A DNA stretch of 64,000 bases from Frankia sp. AiPa1 (GCF_023243075.1 NZ_JALKFZ020000188.1:1-64000), one strand, 5' to 3'. Shown: positions 26,763 to 36,346, counted from the stretch's first letter. Program-made: numbers and translations. The notes: generated by a model from the sequence alone, not told the origin.

Positions 26763-27776
26763 TCACCACAGACTGGCGATCGGCTCCATCATGGTGGCGT
26801 GATCGGTCGGCTCGACGATCACCGTGGTCAACGGGCCCTCCCGCCAGGCGGCGAGCTGGTCGGCGATCCGCGGCAGCGGGCCGACCAGGGCCAGATCGTC
26901 CACGAGTTCGTCGGGGACGGCGGCGCAGGCCGCCTTGCGGTCACCGGCGAGGAACAGGTCCTGGATGCGGTTGGCCTCCTCGACGTACCCGTAGCGGGCG
27001 ACGAGGGCGGCGTAGAAGTTCTTCGTCTTCGACCCCATCCCGCCGATGTGCAACGCGATGCGGGGACGCACCTGGTCGCGGCAGGCATCGAGGTCGTCGC
27101 CGAGGCAGGCGAGCACGGTGGGCGCGACCTGGAATCCCTCGCCAGCGGCGGCGAGCGCGTCGCCCCAGGCGTTCTTCCAGTGCCGCGGGCTCCACAGGTA
27201 GGGCAGCAGCCCGTCGGCCTCGGCCACCGCCATGGCCACGTTCTTCGGGCCGAGGGCGGCGATGAGGATCGGCGTCGACGGTGCGCCCGGCAACTGGGTG
27301 CGCAGCGCCCGGCCCTGGCCGGTGGCCCCCGCCCCGGTGTAGGGCACCTGGTAGATGGTCCCGTCGAACGAGACCTTCTCGGTACCGGCGAGGGCCTGGC
27401 GCAGGATGGCCAGGTACTCGCGGGTCATCCGCACCGGCGGGTGGTAGGGCACCCCGTGCCATCCCTCCACGACCTGCGGGCCGGAGGCGCCGAGGCCGAG
27501 GATGAGCCGCCCCTGAGAGAGCTGCTGCAGGGTCAGCGCCGTCATCGCGGTGGCGGCGGGGGTCCGGGCCGGCATCTGCGCGATCGCGGTGCCGAGCCGG
27601 AGCCGGGTCGTGATGGCGGCGACGAACGCCAGCGGGGTGAACGCGTCGGCACTCCACGCCTCACCCGCCCACACCGAGTCATATCCGGCCTGTTCGGCCC
27701 GGCGGGCCACATCCGCCAGGGAACGTCCGTCACCGCGGATACCGGCGAGGCTCAGGCCGAGCGCAACCTTGGACAC
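26763..27776 (-). CDS. LLM-class F420-dependent oxidoreductase
   Basis: 337 aa from GTG 27776, only 14 bp from operator C; no clear ribosome site, so the mRNA may be nearly leaderless. Luciferase-like TIM-barrel signatures: RAEQAGYDSVWAGEAW, FVAAITTRLRLGTAIAQMP, LGLGASGPQVVEGW, and C-terminal DELVDDLALVGPLPRIADQL. Family members use F420 (or FMN) for hydride transfer or monooxygenation. Position in an operon with an acyl-CoA ligase and a lactonase-like protein points to oxidation or reduction of a lipid intermediate. Confidence 0.88.
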   Translation of the reverse strand: MSKVALGLSLAGIRGDGRSLADVARRAEQAGYDSVWAGEAWSADAFTPLAFVAAITTRLRLGTAIAQMPARTPAATAMTALTLQQLSQGRLILGLGASGPQVVEGWHGVPYHPPVRMTREYLAILRQALAGTEKVSFDGTIYQVPYTGAGATGQGRALRTQLPGAPSTPILIAALGPKNVAMAVAEADGLLPYLWSPRHWKNAWGDALAAAGEGFQVAPTVLACLGDDLDACRDQVRPRIALHIGGMGSKTKNFYAALVARYGYVEEANRIQDLFLAGDRKAACAAVPDELVDDLALVGPLPRIADQLAAWREGPLTTVIVEPTDHATMMEPIASLW

Positions 27777-28093
27777 CGATCCGACGCTAACTTGACGCCA
27801 ACATCGATGTCAATGTCAACCTTGTGCACCGGGCGTGCCACCCAGTCCGGCCCGTCCGCATCCGCACCCGACGCGGGGAATTCGCACGTGCCGGCCCGAC
27901 ATGTGGTGGTGTCGGAGGTGAGGGCGGTGGACCGCGGCGACTGGTTGGACGGTCGCGGCGATCAACGGGTGCCGGTCAGATGCCGGTCAGGTGCCGGCCA
28001 TCGGGACTCGCGGTGCCCGTCCGCCCGGTACGGCAACAGCCAGACGTTGGACCCCGGCAGGGGCATTCCCCATCAGGGAGCAGGAGGAAACAG
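27777..28093. other. Divergent regulatory region
   Basis: 317 bp between the LLM oxidoreductase and SDR starts. It contains operator C close to the left gene; the rest is GC-rich DNA with no recognised gene. Confidence 0.6.
27790..27819. promoter_or_regulatory. TYRA-array operator C
   Basis: Boxes TTGA 27792, CCAA 27798 (one mismatch), TCGA 27804, TCAA 27810 and TCAA 27816, in strict 6-bp phase; the longest array in the window. It starts 14 bp from the GTG of the LLM oxidoreductase gene. Confidence 0.65.
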
Positions 28094-28861
28094 GTGGATC
28101 TGACAGGGCGCTCGGCGATCGTCACCGGCGGGGCCGGCGGGCTCGGGGCCGCGGTCGTGCGGCACTTCATCGGTCTCGGAGTGAAGACGGTCGTCTTTGA
28201 CCTGCACGATGACCGCACCAAGGAGCTCGCCGCGAGCTTCGGCGCCGACGCCGCGGCCGTCGCCGGTGACATCAACGACGACGACGTGGTGCAGTCCGCG
28301 ATCAGCGCGGCGCAGTCGCTGGGCACGTTGTCGATCGTGGTGAACGTGGCCGGCGGCGGCATCGCCGCCCGTACCCTGAACCGCGACGGCACGCCGCACG
28401 ACAAGGACTCCTTCGCCAAGGTCCTGACCATCAACACGGTCGGGACGTTCAACGTCACCCGGCTCACCGCGGCGGCGATGGCCAAGAACGAGCCGACCGA
28501 GGACGGCGAGCGGGGTGTCGTCGTCAACACCGCGTCCATCGCCGGGCTCGAGGGCCAGGTCGGGCAGCTCGCCTACGCCGCCGCCAAGGCCGGCATCCTC
28601 GGCATGTCACTGCCGCTGGCCCGCGACCTCGCGCCGGTCGGCATCCGGGTGAACGCGATCGCGCCAGGCACCATGGGCACGCCGATCATGCTCTCGGTCC
28701 CCAAGGAGATGAGCGACAAGCTGATCTCGGGCATCCAGTTCCCCAGGCGGATGGGCAAGCCCGAGGAGTTCGCGCTGCTGGTCGAGTCGATCGTGCGCAA
28801 CCCGTACCTCAACGGCGAGAACATCCGCCTCGACGGCGCGCTGCGCTTTCCCCCGAAGTAG
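28094..28861 (+). CDS. SDR, 3-hydroxyacyl-CoA dehydrogenase type 2 (HSD10)-like
   Basis: 255 aa from GTG 28094 with an excellent AGGAGG upstream. NAD-binding TGGAGGLG (residues 11-18), NVAGGG, Ser in NTASIAG, active site AYAAAKAG (Tyr/Lys), and the C-terminal IRLDGALRFPPK, very close to the HSD10/17beta-HSD10 group. These oxidise 3-hydroxyacyl-CoA and some hydroxysteroids with NAD. The product would be substrate for the thiolase encoded next at 29292. Divergent from the LLM oxidoreductase operon. Confidence 0.88.
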   Translation: MDLTGRSAIVTGGAGGLGAAVVRHFIGLGVKTVVFDLHDDRTKELAASFGADAAAVAGDINDDDVVQSAISAAQSLGTLSIVVNVAGGGIAARTLNRDGTPHDKDSFAKVLTINTVGTFNVTRLTAAAMAKNEPTEDGERGVVVNTASIAGLEGQVGQLAYAAAKAGILGMSLPLARDLAPVGIRVNAIAPGTMGTPIMLSVPKEMSDKLISGIQFPRRMGKPEEFALLVESIVRNPYLNGENIRLDGALRFPPK

Positions 28862-29291
28862 GCGCCGCCCCCACCGAAAGAAGGCCCGCCGGCCCGGTCA
28901 GGGCCCCAGCGTCGTGCACGGGCGCGCCGCCCGGAGCTCCGCCTCCGGCCGACGCGCCCGTCGGACTTCCCGACGGTGCTCTCCCCCGACGCTCTCCCGG
29001 CGCTCTCGCCTGATGCTCTCCCCCGGCCGGTGGGAGTCCGAACGGCGCACTCGCCAGCACGGCGGTTGTCCAGGCCTGTTCTCCCTGGCAGGGCGGCCGT
29101 CCGGCTGGTCGGTTGCGGGTGCATGGGTCGCTGGCTACTGTCGATATCAATATCGACATCTGTGCGGCCGGGCGGATTGCGCCCGAGACGGTACCCGTCC
29201 CGGGCCGTTTCCCCCCACCCGGCCTCGGCGCCCGTACCGGGGCCGCATCAGTGCCACCGATGGGCGCGCGTCCGATTCCAGGAGGGTCCTC
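28862..29291. other. Intergenic region with operator D
   Basis: 430 bp between the SDR and thiolase genes. An apparent frame continues upstream of the thiolase start but lacks family likeness. Operator D lies at 29139-29162. Confidence 0.55.
29139..29162. promoter_or_regulatory. TYRA-array operator D
   Basis: Boxes TCGA 29141, TCAA 29147, TCGA 29153, then TCTG 29159. Its core GTCGATAT/ATATCGAC (29140-29157) is also a perfect 8-bp inverted repeat with a 2-bp centre. It precedes the thiolase gene by 130 bp and is the only site of the set not between divergent genes. Confidence 0.65.
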
Positions 29292-30461
29292 GTGACCGAA
29301 GCAGTCATCGTCTCGACCGGCCGCACGGCCATCGGCAGGGGCCGCAAGGGCACCCTCGTCGGCCTGGACGCGTATGCGCTCGCCGAGGCGGTCGTCCCGG
29401 TCGTGCTGGAACGCAGCGGCATCCCGGCCGCCGACGTCGACGACCTCATCATCGCGGAGTCGCTGCAGGGCGGCAGTGTGATCGCCCGCAACATCGCCGT
29501 CCGGGTCGGCCTGACCGACGTCCCGGGCCTGGCCACCAACCGGCACTGCGCGGCGGGCCTGGCCGCGGTGGCGACCGCCGCGGCCGGCATCCGCGCCGGG
29601 ATGGACAAGGTCGTCATCGCCGGCGGCACCGAGAGCATGAGCAACCTCGTGCTGGGCGCCCGATTCGACGCCGACCGCAACCTGCAGGTGGTGCCCTTGC
29701 CGTCGCACCCCGAGACCCCGGACGCCCCCCCGTTCGACATGTCCATCACCGTCGGCGAGAACACCGCCCGGGAGATGGGGCTCACCCGCCGTGACGTGGA
29801 CGAATGGGCCGCCTACAGCCACGAGCGGGCGATCGCGTCCATCGACGCCGGAGCGTTCACCGAGGAGATCATCCCGCTGGACGTCACGCGTCCCGACGGA
29901 AGCGTCGTGCGGTTCGACACCGACGAGCATCCCCGCCGCGGCACGACCGTCGAGACCCTTGCCGGGCTGCGTCTGATCCACCCCGAGATTCCCGGCGCGA
30001 CCGTCACCGCGGGTAACGCGGCCGGCATCAACGACGCCGCCGCGGCCGTCACCATCACCAGCGACGACTACGCCGCCACCCACGGGGTCACCCCGCTGGC
30101 CCGAATCCGCTCCTGGGCGGCCGTCGGTCTGGAGCCGGCCCGCACGGGCATGTCCCCGACGCTCGCCATCCCCAAGGCGCTCGACCGGGCCGGGCTCACC
30201 CTCTCCGACATCGACCTGTTCGAGATCAACGAGGCGTTCTGCTCGGTGCCGGTCGCGGCCGTGCGCAAGCTGGGCATCAACCCGGAGATCGTCAACGTCA
30301 ACGGCAGCGGCGCGAGCCTCGGCCACCCGATCGCCACCACCGGCGCCCGGATGGTCGTCACCATGCTCGGTGAGCTTCGCCGCCGCGGCGCGTCGCTGGG
30401 CCTCGTCTCGATGTGCGCCGGCGGTGGCATGGGTGGCGCCCTGATCGTCGAGCTCCTCTGA
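29292..30461 (+). CDS. Acetyl-CoA acyltransferase (thiolase), FadA type
   Basis: 389 aa from GTG 29292, with GGAGGG 6 nt upstream. Complete thiolase: opening EAVIVSTGRTAIGR, nucleophile Cys86 in NRHCAAGLAAVA, INEAFCSVPVAA, GHPIATTGARM (His) and the C-terminal MCAGGGMGGA (second Cys). A degradative beta-ketothiolase releasing acetyl- or propionyl-CoA. It has its own TYRA operator and is preceded by a 3-hydroxyacyl-CoA dehydrogenase-like gene, so the two can carry out consecutive beta-oxidation steps. Confidence 0.93.
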   Translation: MTEAVIVSTGRTAIGRGRKGTLVGLDAYALAEAVVPVVLERSGIPAADVDDLIIAESLQGGSVIARNIAVRVGLTDVPGLATNRHCAAGLAAVATAAAGIRAGMDKVVIAGGTESMSNLVLGARFDADRNLQVVPLPSHPETPDAPPFDMSITVGENTAREMGLTRRDVDEWAAYSHERAIASIDAGAFTEEIIPLDVTRPDGSVVRFDTDEHPRRGTTVETLAGLRLIHPEIPGATVTAGNAAGINDAAAAVTITSDDYAATHGVTPLARIRSWAAVGLEPARTGMSPTLAIPKALDRAGLTLSDIDLFEINEAFCSVPVAAVRKLGINPEIVNVNGSGASLGHPIATTGARMVVTMLGELRRRGASLGLVSMCAGGGMGGALIVELL

Positions 30462-30540
30462 CCTGGACTGCGCCGCGCCCCCGGACCCACGCCCGTCGCG
30501 TCGGGTCCGGGGTCTCCGCCCAGTCCAGCCACCCCAGCTC

Positions 30541-30664
30541 ACCAGCCACCCGCAGTCCGGCCCGGCTCCGCCCAGCCACCCGCTCCCCAGCCGGGCCCGG
30601 CTCCGCCCAGCCACACGCTCCCCAACCGGGCCCAGCTCACCCAGCCACACGCTCCCCAACCCGG
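30541..30664. repeat. Imperfect tandem repeat, ~34-bp unit, four copies
   Basis: Units beginning at 30541, 30571, 30606 and 30640, each with CCAGCCAC(C/A)CGC followed by CCGGGCCC-type sequence; the last unit is cut short. The repeat is non-coding. Confidence 0.7.
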
Positions 30665-30715
30665 ACAGCCGGGCCCAGCCGGCCCGGCCGCTACCCCCCG
30701 CAGCGGCCGGCGCAG

Positions 30716-30791
30716 CAAGATCCCGCCAAACAGGTCGCCGTGGGGGGCAAATCGGACACCAATACCCCCATTCCGACCTGTTTGGATCTTG
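30716..30791. terminator. Large nested stem-loop between convergent genes
   Basis: The outer arms AAGATCC...AAACAGGTCG (30717-30741) and CGACCTGTTTGGATCTT (30774-30790) pair except for a 4-nt bulge. Inside, TGGGGG and CCCCCA pair again. The position after the thiolase stop suits a bidirectional terminator, but the size and conserved-looking arms would also fit a small miniature element. Confidence 0.55.
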
Positions 30792-30863
30792 GCACCTCAT
30801 ACGCGCCAATTTTCGGTGGCGGACGGTGACATTTCCGCCTTCACGGCGGTCAGGTGGTAAGGG

Positions 30864-32009
30864 TCAGGTGGTGAGGATGGAGACGGCGGCGGTGCCGGGG
30901 GCGCCGTAGAGCTGGGCGTAGCCGACGCGGGGGTTGCCGGGAACCTGGCGTTCGCCGGCCTGGCCGCGCAGCTGCAGGACGAGCTCGTGCACCTGGCGCA
31001 GACCGGAGGCGCCGATCGGCTCGCCGTTGGCGATCAGGCCGCCGTCGGTGTTGACGGGTAGCCGCCCGCCGATCTCGGTGGCGCCCTCCGCGAGCAGCTT
31101 CTCCTGCTCGCCGTCCGCGCAGAAGCCGTTCTCGGCCATGTGGATGATCTCGGCGCCGGCGTCGGTGTCCTGTAGCTGGATGACGCCGACGTCCTCGGGG
31201 CCGATGCCGGCGATCTCGTAGGCGGCCTGGCTGGCGTAGACGGTCGGGGCCTTGTCCTCCTCGACGGCGGCCCATGAGCTGTGCACCTCATACGCGCCAT
31301 AGCGGCGGGTACGCAGAGCGCTGGCCCGCAGGAAGATCGGGGTCGAGGTGTAGCGGTGGGCGAGGTCGGCCCGGCAGAGCACGACCGCGGCGGCGCCCTC
31401 GTCGGGTGAGCAGAACATGTACTGGGTCAACGGGTAGTTCAGCATTCGCGCGTCGAGGATGCTCTGCTCGTCCATCGGCCTGCGGCGAAACGCGTTGGGG
31501 TTGAGCACCCCGTTGCGCAGGCTCTTCGCGACGACCTTCGCCAGGGTCTGATGCGAGATGCCGTGGTCGTGCATGTATCGATTGATCTTGATGCCGAAGA
31601 ACTTCGTCGTGAGGAACTGGCCGGCCGCGCCGTACCAGGACGGCGCGCTGTAGTACTCCGGGTCGGCGGTGAACGCGCCGGGCAGGTGTTTGTCCATGCC
31701 GACGGCGACCCCGAGCTCGTATTTGCCGTAGCGGATCGCGTCGGCGGTCAGCTCCAGCGCGGTGCCGGCGGTGGCACAGCCGTTATAGACGTCCATAAAC
31801 GGTATGCCGGTGAGCCCGAGCAGGCTGACCACCGCATCCGGATTGTCGACCTCGTTGCTGCCGCCGAACGCGAACTGCACCTGCGGCCAGCTGGCCCCGG
31901 CATCCGCCAGGGCGCTGCGCACCGCCTGCGCGCCCATCTCGATCGCCGACTTCGCGCCGAACCGACCGAACGGATGGATGCCCACCCCGACGATGGCGAC
32001 GTCGTACAT
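30864..32009 (-). CDS. Thiolase-like lipid-transfer protein
   Basis: 381 aa; ATG 32009 with AAGGAG upstream. Opening DVAIVGVGIHPFGRFG, active-site loop VYNGCATAGTALE (Cys78), and a late NTDGGLIANGEPIGASG motif where the usual GHP His is Glu. No C-terminal CxG motif (ends GTAAVSILTT). The Cys without the partner His suggests a non-classical reaction such as CoA-ester binding or C-C lyase chemistry. It follows a DUF35 gene at a 45-bp gap, its probable partner. Last gene of an eight-gene minus-strand operon that starts at 38478. Confidence 0.8.
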   Translation of the reverse strand: MYDVAIVGVGIHPFGRFGAKSAIEMGAQAVRSALADAGASWPQVQFAFGGSNEVDNPDAVVSLLGLTGIPFMDVYNGCATAGTALELTADAIRYGKYELGVAVGMDKHLPGAFTADPEYYSAPSWYGAAGQFLTTKFFGIKINRYMHDHGISHQTLAKVVAKSLRNGVLNPNAFRRRPMDEQSILDARMLNYPLTQYMFCSPDEGAAAVVLCRADLAHRYTSTPIFLRASALRTRRYGAYEVHSSWAAVEEDKAPTVYASQAAYEIAGIGPEDVGVIQLQDTDAGAEIIHMAENGFCADGEQEKLLAEGATEIGGRLPVNTDGGLIANGEPIGASGLRQVHELVLQLRGQAGERQVPGNPRVGYAQLYGAPGTAAVSILTT

Positions 32010-32054
32010 GTCAGTCTCCTTGCTCCGAGAGCGCCGTCTGTGCTGAGAGCTCGG

Positions 32055-32510
32055 CTACTCCGCGAGCTCTGCCTGATCCGAGATCTCCGGCGACGCCGGG
32101 GCGAATGCGTGGATCATGATTTCGGTGCCGTCCGCGTCGGTGCGGAACGGCACCACCACCAGCTCCAGCTCCATGCCGAACGTGAGCTTTTCCGGGTCCG
32201 CCTCGGTGAGCCGCGCCTCGACGCGCACCTCGTCGCCGAGCTGGACGAGCCCGACGCCGAAGGGGCGAAACGTCTCCTCGGTCTCCCCGCCGGCGTAGGG
32301 CGCCTTGGGCAGGAAACCCTGGATGGTCCACGCCACCAGCACGCCGCGGCGCGGCAGCAGGTGCTCGGCGATGTCGGGGTTGCCGCAGCGCGGGCAGGAC
32401 GGTTTACGCGGGAACATCACCGCCTGGCACGCCGGACAGCGCCCGCCGAGCAGCCGCGGCTCCGCTGCCGGCCAGGTGAACACATCGGGGGCGAACGCTA
32501 CCTGGGTCAC
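32055..32510 (-). CDS. DUF35 zinc-ribbon/OB-fold protein
   Basis: 151 aa from GTG 32510 with GGAGAG upstream. Zinc ribbon Cys25, Cys28, Cys39 and Cys42 (RCPACQ...SCPRCG), then OB-fold strands and FRPFGVGLVQLGDEVRVEARL, typical of the acyl-CoA-binding half of DUF35 proteins. Directly upstream of the thiolase-like gene at 30864, so a complex of the two is likely, as for ChsH2/Ltp2. Confidence 0.82.
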   Translation of the reverse strand: MTQVAFAPDVFTWPAAEPRLLGGRCPACQAVMFPRKPSCPRCGNPDIAEHLLPRRGVLVAWTIQGFLPKAPYAGGETEETFRPFGVGLVQLGDEVRVEARLTEADPEKLTFGMELELVVVPFRTDADGTEIMIHAFAPASPEISDQAELAE

Positions 32511-32584
32511 GCCATACTCTCCTCGCCGCGACGGCTGCCGAACTGCCGGATTGCCGACGGCCGTCGCGGCATCGGCTGCCCGCC

Positions 32585-33373
32585 CTACCGGTCCGAACTG
32601 ATCTTGGATTTCATCTGCTCGAGGTCCACCAGGATCGGGAATCCGGAGACGCTCAGGGCGTTGCCGTGGCCGGTCTGGTGGGTGTCGAACACCGACTGGA
32701 TCGCCGCGTAGAAACCCTGCACGTCCAGGGTCTGGTTGACCGCACGCTTGGCCTGGCGCAGCCCGAACGCCGGCATCTTCGCGATGTCGGCGGCCAGTTC
32801 CCGGGTCGCCGTGTCCAGCTCGGCCCGGGGCACGACCTTGTTGACCATGCCGAGCTTCTCCGCCTCCTCGGCGGTGACCGCGCGGCCGGTGAACAGGATC
32901 TCCTTGGCCTTGCGCGGCCCGAGCTCCCAGGTGTGCCCGTGGTACTCGACGCCGCCGATGCCCATCGCGACCACCGGGTCGGAGAACAGGGCGTCGTCGG
33001 CGGCGATGATCAGGTCACAGGGCCAGCACAGCAGCAGGCCACCCGCGATGCACCGGCCCTGGACGGCGGCGATCGACGGCTTCGGGGTGTTGCGCCAGCG
33101 CAGCGTGTACTCGAGATAGCGGCGCGACTCGTAATGGATGATGTACTCAAGGGTGATCTTCTCCGGGCCGCCCGTGCCCCGCAGGTCGTGCCCGGCGGAG
33201 AAGTGCTTCCCCTCGCCGCGCAGGACGATCACGGCGACGTCGTCGTCCTCGGCGGCCGCGCGCCAGGCCGCGTCGAGCTCGTCGAGCAGCTCCGCGTTCT
33301 GGGCGTTGGCGGCCTCGGGCCGGTTGAGCGTGATGGTCGCGATCTTGTCTGCGACCTCGTAGCGGATGTACAT
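32585..33373 (-). CDS. Enoyl-CoA hydratase/isomerase (crotonase) family protein
   Basis: 262 aa from ATG 33373, with GAGGAG upstream. Crotonase fold: TITLNRPEAANAQNAELLDEL, FSAGHDLRG, oxyanion loop VQGRCIAGGLLLCWPCD, and FSDPVVAMGIGGVEYHGH. The two Glu of classical enoyl-CoA hydratases are not evident at the usual places (the second region reads GGVEYHGHTWELG), so the reaction may be hydration of an unusual substrate or a different crotonase reaction. Third last in the operon 38478-30864. Confidence 0.85.
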   Translation of the reverse strand: MYIRYEVADKIATITLNRPEAANAQNAELLDELDAAWRAAAEDDDVAVIVLRGEGKHFSAGHDLRGTGGPEKITLEYIIHYESRRYLEYTLRWRNTPKPSIAAVQGRCIAGGLLLCWPCDLIIAADDALFSDPVVAMGIGGVEYHGHTWELGPRKAKEILFTGRAVTAEEAEKLGMVNKVVPRAELDTATRELAADIAKMPAFGLRQAKRAVNQTLDVQGFYAAIQSVFDTHQTGHGNALSVSGFPILVDLEQMKSKISSDR

Positions 33374-33484
33374 CTGCAGCTCCTCAGCCGACCAGGTACT
33401 GACCAGGAGAAAGCGGGCGGCGCCGATCGAGGGACTGGTCGGCTGTCCTGAGGCGCTCGTCTTGTCTGCCCGCACACGGTGGCT

Positions 33485-34988
33485 TCACGGCGCGGTCTCC
33501 CGCGCGTCCACTTCTTCATAGCGCGCGCGCAGGACTCGGCGCAGCACCTTCCCGGAGGGCAGCCGCGGGATCTCGTCCACGAACAGGACGTGTCGCGGCC
33601 GCTTGTACGACGCGAGTCGGCCGCCCACCAGCGCGACCAGCTCGTCGGCTTCGACCGGTGCCCGGGTGGCGACGGCCGCGACGACCCGCTCGCCGTCGGC
33701 GTCATCCGCAACGCCGAACACCGCGCAGTCGATGACGGCCGGATGGCTGTGCAGCACCGTCTCCACCTCGGCCGGTGCGACCTGGAACGCCCGTACTTTG
33801 ATCATCTCCTTGCGCCGGTCGGTCAGCCGCACCCAGCCGTCGGCGTCCACCTGGCCAATGTCGCCGGTGCGGTACCAGTCGTCCTGGAAGGCCTGCGCGG
33901 TCGCCTCCGGGGGCAGGTAGCCGACCATCGCCGACGCGGAACGGGCCTGGATCTCCCCGATGGCACCATCGGGCAGCACCACCCCGCTGTCCGGATCCAC
34001 CACCCGCAGTTCGACGCCGTCGACCACCCTGCCGACGCTGTCCAGCGGCGAGCCGCGCAGCTCGTCGGCGGCGAAGGGGCTGCAGGTGAACACCGGTACC
34101 TCGCTCGACCCGTAGCCGGTCACCCAGCCGACCCCGGTGCGGGCCGTGACCGACTCGGCCACGCTGGGGGTCACCGGCGTCGCGCACCACATGATGTACC
34201 GCAGCGAGGACAGGTCGAACGACTCGAGATCCGGGTGCGCGGCCATCGCGAGCGCGATCGGCGCCACCGCCATCTCGATGGTCACCCGGTCGCGCTCGAT
34301 GCCGCGCAGCACCTGGTCGAGGTCGAACCGGCGGTGCAGGCGCATCCACGCGCCCGATTCCAGCACGGTGATGATGTTGAGGATCCCGAGGATGTGCGAC
34401 GGCGGCGTCGCGATCTGCATCCGGTCCGCGCCGGACATCCCCAGCGCCCGCCGCCACTGGCCCACCGCCGCGCCGAAGGTCGCATGGGTGTGCCGCACGG
34501 CCTTGGGCAGCCCCGTCGTTCCCGAGCTGAACACCAGCAGTGCCTCGGCATCCGGGGGCGGCGCCGGCCACACCTCTGCGCCGACGGGACCGACTCCCGC
34601 CGCGCCGCCGCGATCGACGCCCGGTCCCGGGCCGGCGGGGAGCACCGGCTCGATCGGCTCGATCGGCTCGTCCAGGTGCAGCATCGGCAGGACGGCGGCG
34701 AGCGCCTCGTGATCGCCCACCGCGTGCCGCGGCTCGGTCAGGCCCAGGGCGTACTCGACCTCGCCGGCCCGCCATGCCGGGCTGAACAGCACCGCCGACG
34801 CGCCCAGGCGCCACAGCGCCCGGATCGCGATGACGAACTCCGGTCGGTTCGAGGACATGAGCGCCACCCGGTCACCGGGACGCACCCCACGCCCCGCCAG
34901 CCGCCGGGCCATCCCCTCGGTCAGGGCATCGAGTTCGGCCCGGCCGTAGGAACGGTCCTCGAAAGCAAGCACCGGCCGATCGGCCACG
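33485..34988 (-). CDS. Acyl-CoA synthetase (AMP-binding), FadD family
   Basis: 500 aa from GTG 34988 with GGAGG 5 nt upstream. Adenylation motifs: VFSSGTTGLPKAVRHTH, GYGSSEVPVF, WYRTGDIGQVDADGWVRLTDRRKEMIKV split over the hinge, and PSGKVLRR with the catalytic Lys. Activates a carboxylic acid to its CoA ester. It is encoded between the crotonase and the amidohydrolase in the long minus-strand operon. A short Pro/Gly-rich stretch (VLPAGPGPGVDRGGAAGVGP) interrupts the N-domain. Confidence 0.9.
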
Positions 34989-35101
34989 ATGCCTCCCCGA
35001 ATTCTAAGTGATTTCCGCGCGGTGGTTCCGGACCCGCTCGCGCGACCTGGTAGCGGGACCTGGTACCGCGGGCCGGCCGCCGGAGCCGGCAACGGTGCCG
35101 G

Positions 35102-36280
35102 TCAGACCGGGAGGAGCCGGGCCAGGTTGCCGCCGAGGATCTTGGCCTTGTCCTCGTCGCTGACATTTGCCAGTTCCGCGGCGAAGCTCGCCGGCTCCGC
35201 CAGGCCCTCGGGGTGCGGGAAGTCGGAGCCGTACAGCACCCGGTCGACGCCGAGGAGGTCGGACAGCTTCGCCATGTCCTCCTCCCAGAAGGGGCTGATG
35301 TGGATGTTGCGGCGGAGCACCGAGACCGGCTCCTCCTCGAACAGGTGCGGGCCCTTCTTGTAGGCGTTCTTCAGGTTGCCGATCAGCGGCTCGACCCAGG
35401 ACGCGCCGTTCTCGACGATGGCGACCTTGAGCTCGGGGAACCGTGAGAGCGTGCCGTGGCAGATCAGCGAGGCGACGCTGTCCTCGATCGGCCGCCACTG
35501 GTTGAGCATCCGGAACGCCTCCGGCTTGAACGGCAGGTACTCCTTGTTGAAGCCCTCCCAGTCATCGGTGTAGCGGTTGTAGCCGCTGTCCGACGAATGG
35601 AACGCGACCAGCAGGTCGGCCTCGACGACCTTCTTCCAGAACGGGTCGAACTCCGGCAGGCCGAATGACCGCGAGCCACCGTAGGTGGGCACCGGCGCCG
35701 GGCGGATGAGGATCGCGCGGGCGCCGCGCTCCACCACCCAGGCGAGCTCCTCGATCGCCTTCTCGACGATCGGCAGGGTGATCACCGGCGTGGCGTAGAT
35801 CCGGTTCTGGTAGTTGAACGACCAGGTCTCGTGCATCCACTCGTTGAGCGCGTGGATGACCGCGTGCGTGAGGACCGGATCCTCGCGCATCCGCTCCTCG
35901 AGCAGGCTCGCGAGCGTCGGGAACATCAGCGTGCGCTCGACACCCTGCTCGTCGAGCAGCTTCAGCCGGGACTCCGGCTCCCGGAACGCCGGGATCGACC
36001 GCATCGGCTTACCGATGATCTCCCGGTAGGACTTGCCCTCCGGGTTGCCGCGGCGGAAGTAGTCCTCCTGCGCGCCGGGACGGGCGACGACCTCGAAGGT
36101 CGGGTTCGGGATGTACTCGCTGATCTGACCCTTGATGGCGATCTTGGTGCGGCCGTCGACCTGGACGTAGCGCACCGCGCCACGGAAGCGCTCGGGCAGG
36201 AACTTGGTGAACGCCTCCTCGGTCTCGTACATGTGATTATCGGCGTCGAAGATCGGGTACGGTGACGCACTCGACGACAT
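35102..36280 (-). CDS. Amidohydrolase_2 family TIM-barrel protein (paralogue 3)
   Basis: 392 aa, ATG 36280 with GAGAGGA upstream. Opening IFDADNHMYETEEAF, mid RIYATPVITL, LLVAFHSSDSGYN (His), IVENGASWVEP and C-terminal VLYGSDFPHPEGLAEP, as in paralogues 1 and 4. Same family caveat: hydrolase or decarboxylase. It directly follows the FadE pair 38478-36347 in the same operon (66-bp gap), the third case in which this family stands next to such a pair. Confidence 0.83.
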   Translation of the reverse strand: MSSSASPYPIFDADNHMYETEEAFTKFLPERFRGAVRYVQVDGRTKIAIKGQISEYIPNPTFEVVARPGAQEDYFRRGNPEGKSYREIIGKPMRSIPAFREPESRLKLLDEQGVERTLMFPTLASLLEERMREDPVLTHAVIHALNEWMHETWSFNYQNRIYATPVITLPIVEKAIEELAWVVERGARAILIRPAPVPTYGGSRSFGLPEFDPFWKKVVEADLLVAFHSSDSGYNRYTDDWEGFNKEYLPFKPEAFRMLNQWRPIEDSVASLICHGTLSRFPELKVAIVENGASWVEPLIGNLKNAYKKGPHLFEEEPVSVLRRNIHISPFWEEDMAKLSDLLGVDRVLYGSDFPHPEGLAEPASFAAELANVSDEDKAKILGGNLARLLPV

Positions 36281-36346
36281 GGCGGTCCTCTCGTACTGGC
36301 GGGGTCTACCCGCGAGATGGTCTGGGTGTCGGGCCGACGGACGCCA

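Larger units (their letters stand above)
30462..30863. other. Convergent intergenic region with repeats
   Basis: About 400 bp between the convergent thiolase and thiolase-like genes. It holds a 30-35-bp tandem repeat and a large stem-loop (separate entries); no gene seen. Confidence 0.6.
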
